Shown piece after piece: positions 35,375 through 40,110 of a stretch of DNA of 40,110 nucleotides (positions are counted from its first letter, which is position 1; each line of letters begins with the position of its first letter). The position numbers were made by a program, and so were the translations under genes. The notes under the pieces are model-generated. The model was not told the origin of the DNA and made no database searches. It saw only the letters and a program-made list of their open reading frames with translations. The DNA comes from Enterovibrio norvegicus DSM 15893. Its GTDB lineage: Bacteria; Pseudomonadota; Gammaproteobacteria; Enterobacterales; Vibrionaceae. The stretch covers positions 1 through 40,110 of the forward strand of contig NZ_FOWR01000045.1 in NCBI RefSeq assembly GCF_900115495.1. Reading direction: 5' to 3'.

Positions 35375-37204
35375 ATGTGGGGACTGATTCGCAGGGGAGT
35401 GTTGCTGGGAACGACGTTACTGGCTCTGTTTTTCAGCGCACAGGGATTTGCCCAAGACACTTCCCTCAATGGACAGTGGCAGTTTATTCAAAGTCACACC
35501 TTGCTCTCTCCTCAAGACCTCTCCAAGGTGCAAGCGTGGCGAACCGTTAACGTTCCAGGCTTACTTAATACCAATCCCACAAATGGCCTGTACGGTAATT
35601 ACAGAACAAGATTCAATGCGCCAATGCGCATCACCCATTCCGAGCGCCCACAAACGCTTTATATTGCAGGTATACGTCATAATGACAGGGTCTACCTCAA
35701 TGGTGAGCGTATCGGCCAAGTGGGTCAGTTCACGAAAAACTGGCAAATTATCTTAGACAATCCTAATAATCTGCCGCGGGCTTATCCCCTCCCAAACGCA
35801 TTATTAAAGCCCACTAATAATGAGCTCATCATTCAGATTCAACTCGGCTTTGGTCAAGCGTGGGGGGCCATGCTACCCGGTGGGGTTGGGATCTCAGGTA
35901 ACGTTGAAATAGTCGATGAACACACTGCCACCAAACAATATACCCAAGCCGTTACCACGATCCATATTATTGACAGCATCATCATTTTACTTGGCATTGT
36001 CGATTTAGCGCTTATCGTTCTTCTGTTTAAATCAACGCTCCACAAGTTTCCCGAATTTATCTGGTTATTACTCGGTAGCGGGTTACTTTTCTGTGGCAGC
36101 TTACTGTTAGATATCGGTCATCTACAAGGCATAACAAACGACGCAACCAAGTTAACGCTTCTCCTCTGTATTTTATTTACCCCTTTGGTTAACGCGATCT
36201 TTTTTAACGTACAACAACGTCTCGCCACCCCCGCCATGCTGTGGTCAGTAACCTTTGGTGTGACTGTGTGTGCTTTCTTACTCTTGACGCCTTTTATCCC
36301 GAAGGAAATCAAACCCGCCGCCTGGCTAGTGTGGAGTGCTTTAACGGCACTGCTGTTTATCTTTTCATTGGTTTGCGCAGGGCTCAGCATCAAGCAAAAG
36401 CGTGTCGGCAGTGTCGCCATGTTGATGGGGTTGTGTATTTATATACTCTCTATTCGCACGCAGTGGCTACCGATTGAGGGGCTGTATAATCGCAATCTCG
36501 TCATCGGATCATTGTTCTTCCGCTATGCGCTTGTTTGGGCATATTTTTTGAAAATAAAAGATATTTCAGTGCGTTACCAAACCCTAACCCGACAAATGCT
36601 CTCAAGGCTAGAAGAACAGAAGAAATCGACTGCCCGAGATATTCACGATGAACTCGGGCAGTACTTATCGAGTGCCAAGCTACACCTTCAGCTCAGCGAA
36701 AAAACGGGGCAACCACAGCATCACACCTCATTAAAAAGCGAGCTACAAAATGCCATCGTGTCTATGCGTCGAATCATTGAGGGGCTTCACCCCGTGGTGT
36801 TGGAGAAGAGGAGCCTAAAAGAGGCGATTGATATGGACGCTGAGCGGTTAACAAAACGGAATCAGATATGCATTGAGGCCGACGTCGCTGACCTGACTGT
36901 GTCACTGTCCAACGCCGCGCACATCTATCGACTTGTTCAGGAATTGTTGGGGAACATCACTAAACATAGCCAGGCAAAGTGCGCTTGGGTCAGCATCCGA
37001 CAGAACAAACGATCTATCATCATCCGTGTTGAGGATGACGGTATTGGGGTGGACCACCATTCTGCCGCGTCAATGAGCGAGGGATTTGGTCACGTTAGCC
37101 TCCACGAACGCGTTCAATTACTTGGCGGTAATATCGAGTATGGAATACCGAAGAGTCGGCAGGGTACGTTTGTTAACATTACACTCCCGATAGCCTCAGA
37201 TTAA
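35375..37204 (+). CDS. Sensor histidine kinase with periplasmic jelly-roll domain and multi-pass membrane region
   Basis: This 609-residue kinase has a signal peptide (cleavage near AQGFAQ, residue 26). A periplasmic domain (about 27-185) resembles the sugar-binding jelly roll of family 2 glycosidases or the 7TMR-DISM extracellular domain (LNGQWQF, WRTVNVPG, GLYGNYRTRF, VYLNGERIG). About seven membrane helices (195-395) are followed by a NarL-type kinase core. The phosphorylated His is His424 in ARDIHDELGQYLSSAK; the ATPase has ELLGNITKHS, VEDDGIGVD and GFGHVSLHERVQLLGG. AGGGA lies about 7 bases before the ATG. The gene converges on a NarL/LuxR regulator with a nine-base overlap, so the two very probably form a pair. 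The ligand is unknown; a carbohydrate is a guess. Confidence 0.87.
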   Translation: MWGLIRRGVLLGTTLLALFFSAQGFAQDTSLNGQWQFIQSHTLLSPQDLSKVQAWRTVNVPGLLNTNPTNGLYGNYRTRFNAPMRITHSERPQTLYIAGIRHNDRVYLNGERIGQVGQFTKNWQIILDNPNNLPRAYPLPNALLKPTNNELIIQIQLGFGQAWGAMLPGGVGISGNVEIVDEHTATKQYTQAVTTIHIIDSIIILLGIVDLALIVLLFKSTLHKFPEFIWLLLGSGLLFCGSLLLDIGHLQGITNDATKLTLLLCILFTPLVNAIFFNVQQRLATPAMLWSVTFGVTVCAFLLLTPFIPKEIKPAAWLVWSALTALLFIFSLVCAGLSIKQKRVGSVAMLMGLCIYILSIRTQWLPIEGLYNRNLVIGSLFFRYALVWAYFLKIKDISVRYQTLTRQMLSRLEEQKKSTARDIHDELGQYLSSAKLHLQLSEKTGQPQHHTSLKSELQNAIVSMRRIIEGLHPVVLEKRSLKEAIDMDAERLTKRNQICIEADVADLTVSLSNAAHIYRLVQELLGNITKHSQAKCAWVSIRQNKRSIIIRVEDDGIGVDHHSAASMSEGFGHVSLHERVQLLGGNIEYGIPKSRQGTFVNITLPIASD

Positions 37205-37834
37205 TCGGCGAGCACGTGCAACCGTCACCGCTTCCGTGCGACTTTGTGCCCCGAGCTTTTCACAACAATTTCCTAAATGAAAACGTACCGTCCGCTCCGA
37301 GATATCCAGACGTTGTGCCACTTCTTTATTGCTTAAGCCTTGCGACACTTCTTTGAGCACACGCCCTTCCTGTGTGGTCAGATAGACAGTCTGCGCGTCG
37401 TTTTCAAGGAGTTTGATCTCTTGAACCAACCCAGATGACACAAACACCTCACCCGACACTACACACTCAATGGCATGCAATAAATCGTCAAAGGCAGCAT
37501 CTTTAAGCACATAGCCCGATAAGCCACGCTTCAATAATCGAAGCGCCAAGTGCTCATTCGCGTGCATCGTCAATGCAATCAAGCCCATTGACGCATTATG
37601 CGCCAAAAGCGCGTCGATCAGCTCCTCGCTGGGTGGGCCGGGCATAGAGAGATCAAGCACCACAACATCCACCTGAGAAGCACTTGCCACACAACGCAGT
37701 AAGCTATCGCCATCAGGCACTTTGTCCACCAAGACGATATGACCCGCTGTCTCAAGCAGGCTTTCTACGCCTTTAATAAAGAGGGGATGATCATCGGCAA
37801 TAACAACATGGATTTTTTTACATACCTCATTCAT
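37196..37834 (-). CDS. NarL/LuxR-family response regulator
   Basis: This 212-residue regulator has a receiver domain (about 7-125) with the acidic pair Asp14-Asp15, phospho-acceptor Asp61 in VVLDLSMPG, a conserved Thr in ALTMHA and Lys111 in GYVLKD. The C-terminal helix-turn-helix (about 152-205) reads LTTQEGRVLKEVSQGLSNKEVAQRLDISERTVRFHL in two adjoining blocks. It is expected to be phosphorylated by the HisKA_3 kinase whose gene ends within its own last codons on the opposite strand. No clear ribosome site is visible before the ATG at 37834. Targets are unknown; the two exported-protein genes nearby are candidates by proximity only. Confidence 0.9.
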   Translation of the reverse strand: MNEVCKKIHVVIADDHPLFIKGVESLLETAGHIVLVDKVPDGDSLLRCVASASQVDVVVLDLSMPGPPSEELIDALLAHNASMGLIALTMHANEHLALRLLKRGLSGYVLKDAAFDDLLHAIECVVSGEVFVSSGLVQEIKLLENDAQTVYLTTQEGRVLKEVSQGLSNKEVAQRLDISERTVRFHLGNCCEKLGAQSRTEAVTVARARRLI

Positions 37835-38256
37835 TGATAATCACGTATTTAATCCTTTGCCTAGGTAATACTATCGAAAAACAAAGTACATCATATTCTT
37901 GCCATAAACTGTTCTGATAAGTGAGACATTGGCCTATCACGTTTTTTCCATATGCAAGCTGTCACTTTTCAAGCAAGGAAAAACTCAAGTAAGAAAAAAC
38001 GCGTTGTCTGAATCGTGCCTTTTTATAGGATGTGGATATAAACAGTGGCAGTCCGAATGTGTGGCTTATTTCGCTTCCGTGACTTACTCACGTTACCTCC
38101 CTCCAAAAGTGAAGCGTCATCCCCCTTGGTATAGGTATGAGTATGCAACAATGTGCATTAATCTAATGCTCTGATTTTTATAATAATATCAATAACAGAT
38201 GACACGCAGACAATCACTGATGTATGTCAGAGTGACTGCGCCATCAAGGAAGAACA
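37835..38256. other. Divergent intergenic region between response regulator and beta-CASP gene
   Basis: About 420 bases, AT-rich near both ends. An 81-codon frame at 37929-38174 has no ribosome site and an unconvincing composition. AAGGA lies 6 bases before the metallo-beta-lactamase start. I see no other defined structure. Confidence 0.5.
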
Positions 38257-39669
38257 ATGAACATCATCCACCACGGCGCCAAAGATGGCGTGACGGGCTC
38301 ATGCCATCAGCTCAACACAGACGAAGGGAAGCTCCTGATCGATTGCGGGTTATTCCAAGGGGACGAGAGTAAACCGCTTAATATCGACTTTCCCGTCAAA
38401 GACATCGATGCCTTGCTCGTCACCCATACCCATATCGATCACATAGGCCGTATTCCTTGGCTGTTAGCCGCGGGCTTTCGCGCGCCGATTTACTGCACTG
38501 AAGCGACAGCCCAGCTGATGCCGATGATGCTGGATGACGGATTGCGCCTCCAACTCGGCATGAAGACACGACAACGAAAGCGCGTGTTGAACTTGATTCG
38601 CTCGCTGATACGTCCCATAAAATACAACACGTGGACAGACATCAAACGTGCTTCTACTGCTTCTACCCAGATCGCCTCCTCCTCCAAAAGCAGCGCCTCC
38701 GGCCCGATCAATTCCACCATCGCCAGCATTCGCTTTCAACCGGCGGGGCACATTTTGGGTTCGTCGTACATAGAAGTGGATTTGCCAAATGGCGAGCGCG
38801 TTGTCTTTTCTGGCGATCTTGGTCCGAGCAACACACCGCTGCTGCCTGATCCCATCTCGCCAGAACGCGCAGATGTTCTCGTGATCGAAAGTACCTATGG
38901 TGACAAAACCCATGAGTCGATCGCTTCCCGTGCCGAACGTTTAAAAGCGCTGATCAACCGTTCACTTAGTGATGGTGGTGTGATCATCATTCCCGCGTTC
39001 AGTGTTGGCAGAACCCAAGAGCTGCTGTTCGATATCGAAAACCTGCTTGCCACATCCTTAACCGACGATGAAAAGCGCACTTGGTCGACAATACCCGTGA
39101 TCCTCGATTCCCCAATGGCAGCAAAAGTGACGGAGCAATACCGCGCTTTTAAATCCTTGTGGAGCCAAGAAGCCAAAACCATCTTGGATTCAGGGCGAAA
39201 CCCACTTGCGTTCGATCAATGCATTACCATCAATACCCATCGAGACCACATAGGTTTGGTCAACCGCCTCAAACAAACAGGCGAACCCGCCATCGTGGTC
39301 GCCGCCAGCGGCATGTGTAACGGCGGGCGAGTGCTCAACTACCTCAAAGCCTTACTGCCGGATAAACGTACCGATGTAATTTTGGCTGGTTACCAAGCCA
39401 GAGGCACACTGGGGCGTAATATTCAGCGTGGCGATACACGCATTAACATCGATGGAGAAAACATCGCCATTAACGCCCACATCCACACCATGTCCGGCTA
39501 CTCGGCCCACGCAGACAGAGACGATTTGCTCGCCTTTATCGAAGGCATAACGCACAAGCCAAAAGAAGTCCGCATTGTGCACGGCGACAAACACGCGCAA
39601 GAAGCGTTAGGGGGGGAGGTTGAAGAACGGGGGTTGGCGGAGAAGGTCGTGCTTGCAGCAAAATCGTGA
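38257..39669 (+). CDS. Beta-CASP metallo-beta-lactamase protein (predicted RNase, CPSF73/Ysh1-like)
   Basis: This 470-residue cytoplasmic protein has the metal-binding HTHIDH at 57-62, His165 in PAGHILGSS and Asp187 in FSGDLG. The beta-CASP part follows (ESTYGDKTH, IIPAFSVGRTQELL, ILDSPMAAKVTEQY, AASGMCNGGRVL). The C-terminal GYSAHADRDDL and VHGDKHAQEAL complete the RNA-metabolising MBL signature. Such proteins are predicted or shown endo/exoribonucleases; the target here is unknown. A Ser/Ala/Thr-rich insert (about 132-152) interrupts the MBL half. AAGGA is 6 bases before the ATG. The TGA stop itself forms the start of a heptamer tandem array. Confidence 0.9.
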   Translation: MNIIHHGAKDGVTGSCHQLNTDEGKLLIDCGLFQGDESKPLNIDFPVKDIDALLVTHTHIDHIGRIPWLLAAGFRAPIYCTEATAQLMPMMLDDGLRLQLGMKTRQRKRVLNLIRSLIRPIKYNTWTDIKRASTASTQIASSSKSSASGPINSTIASIRFQPAGHILGSSYIEVDLPNGERVVFSGDLGPSNTPLLPDPISPERADVLVIESTYGDKTHESIASRAERLKALINRSLSDGGVIIIPAFSVGRTQELLFDIENLLATSLTDDEKRTWSTIPVILDSPMAAKVTEQYRAFKSLWSQEAKTILDSGRNPLAFDQCITINTHRDHIGLVNRLKQTGEPAIVVAASGMCNGGRVLNYLKALLPDKRTDVILAGYQARGTLGRNIQRGDTRINIDGENIAINAHIHTMSGYSAHADRDDLLAFIEGITHKPKEVRIVHGDKHAQEALGGEVEERGLAEKVVLAAKS

Positions 39670-39758
39670 GATTTGAGATTTGAGGTACGAGATGCGAGAT
39701 ACGAGATGCGAGATAAGAGATAAGAGATTAGAGAGAAGAAGTAAGAGGTAACGAGAAG
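39668..39758 (+). repeat. Purine-rich heptamer tandem array after the beta-CASP gene
   Basis: About twelve units of period 7 start inside the stop codon: GAGATTT twice, GAGGTAC, GAGATGC, GAGATAC, GAGATGC, GAGATAA twice, GAGATTA and more degraded units. The unit GAGGTAC is identical to that of the array at 349-392. The purine-rich strand is the sense strand of the gene that ends here. Confidence 0.88.
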
Positions 39759-39821
39759 GTGCAAGGTGGCGATTTTAGCCGAAGAAGGCAAGATTACTCG
39801 ATGAGAGCGAAGTGCTCGTTC

Positions 39822-39849
39822 GAGCCTGTAACAGATTCTGTGTAACTGC
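39822..39849 (+). repeat. Terminal inverted repeat of the right IS256-family element
   Basis: This segment starts GAGCCTGTAAC and ends TGTGTAACTGC, matching the inverse of 302-329 at 24 of 28 positions. It lies three bases outside the transposase stop codon. It fixes the boundary of the right IS copy at base 39822. Confidence 0.8.
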
Positions 39850-39852
39850 CAT

Positions 39853-40110
39853 TTAATTAATATGCTTTTCGAGGCGCTCCCCGAACTCGATAATAAATCG
39901 ACTCATCGCCTGACGCCAGTTTCGAATCGGCATCGTCCATTTCTTGCTGGCGTCCTTGATGGCCAGGTACACCATCTTCCTTGCCGCATCATCACTTGGG
40001 AATACTTTTCGCTTTTTGATAGCCCTACGGATAACGCTGTTGAGCGATTCAATCGCATTGGTGGTGTATATCGCTTTGCGAATATCATCAGGATAATTGA
40101 ATAACGTATT
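39853..40110 (-). CDS. IS256-family transposase, C-terminal fragment (runs off right edge)
   Basis: The minus strand encodes the last 85 residues of a mutator-type transposase: IYTTNAIESLNSVIRRAIKKR, followed by VFPSDDAARKMVYLAI and WRQAMSRFIIEFGERL, ending KHIN. The TTNAIESLN segment is a classic IS256-family landmark and includes part of the catalytic region. The N-terminal part lies beyond the right edge. It is oriented like the fragment at the left edge, and the two account for non-overlapping parts of one transposase, with roughly 230 residues between them not visible. Confidence 0.93.
   Translation of the reverse strand, partial: NTLFNYPDDIRKAIYTTNAIESLNSVIRRAIKKRKVFPSDDAARKMVYLAIKDASKKWTMPIRNWRQAMSRFIIEFGERLEKHIN

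Noticed and set aside
37929-38174. An 81-codon frame in the gap before the beta-CASP gene
   Set aside because: It has no ribosome site, no recognisable features and an uneven composition for a protein. It is probably non-coding.
1-40110. Composite transposon bounded by two direct IS256-family copies
   Set aside because: The interior holds essential genes (cysS, lpxH) and common core genes in their usual arrangements. IS proliferation and assembly breakage explain the ends better.

Overview
The window looks like chromosomal DNA from a gammaproteobacterium of the Vibrionaceae. The reasons are the lpxH-ppiB/cysS and ychE/adhE arrangements, a VC2046/SO_2500-type protein, a Vibrio-style porin, several c-di-GMP proteins and a palindromic repeat I associate with vibrios. 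A Grimontia, Enterovibrio or Photobacterium-like genome is my guess; the genus cannot be fixed from the sequence alone. Both ends lie inside IS256-family insertion sequences in the same orientation: the transposase N-terminus is at the left end and the C-terminus at the right, and each has a matching terminal inverted repeat. This is what an assembly contig broken at a multicopy IS looks like.

Layout. (1) 1-329: left IS fragment. (2) 349-5095: an omega-amino-acid/beta-alanine catabolic cassette, with puuC divergent from bauA-mmsA. (3) 5127-8992: an EAL-only protein, then lpxH and ppiB divergent from cysS. (4) 9427-10445: an outer-membrane porin. (5) 10488-15180: ychE divergent from adhE, then an SDR protein without its catalytic Tyr/Lys. 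(6) 15448-17420: a VC2046-type protein and metY. (7) 17647-22187: three GGDEF proteins (one membrane-bound; two cytoplasmic GAF-GGDEF paralogues, the first with a degenerate active site), plus a DUF1275 membrane protein and a [2Fe-2S] ferredoxin. (8) 22346-27985: a LMW-phosphatase/ArsC-like protein without its catalytic Arg, divergent from a pstSCAB phosphate-uptake operon with an array of Pho-box half-sites between them. (9) 28140-28279: tRNA-Ser(UGA). (10) 28459-39669: a more accessory-looking region with a 1072-aa lipoprotein carrying calcium-binding repeats, a 266-bp inverted-repeat element, a 957-aa exported alpha/beta-hydrolase with accessory domains, a histidine kinase and response regulator whose genes converge and overlap, and a beta-CASP metallo-beta-lactamase RNase-like protein. 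(11) 39822-40110: right IS fragment.

How it fits together. Cassette 2 can oxidise aminoaldehydes, transaminate omega-amino acids such as beta-alanine, and convert the semialdehyde to acetyl-CoA or propionyl-CoA. Blocks 3, 5 and 6 are ordinary housekeeping. Blocks 7 and 8 are regulatory and nutrient-response genes. Block 10 is the least explained: two large exported proteins are followed by a sensor kinase whose periplasmic domain resembles a sugar-binding jelly roll.

Between genes, two things stand out. Purine-rich 7-8 bp tandem arrays (GAGATNN/GAGGTAC-like) lie after the stop codons of four genes, always with the purine-rich strand as the sense strand. A palindromic repeat family is present in a long 266-bp form and as two 47-bp hairpins.
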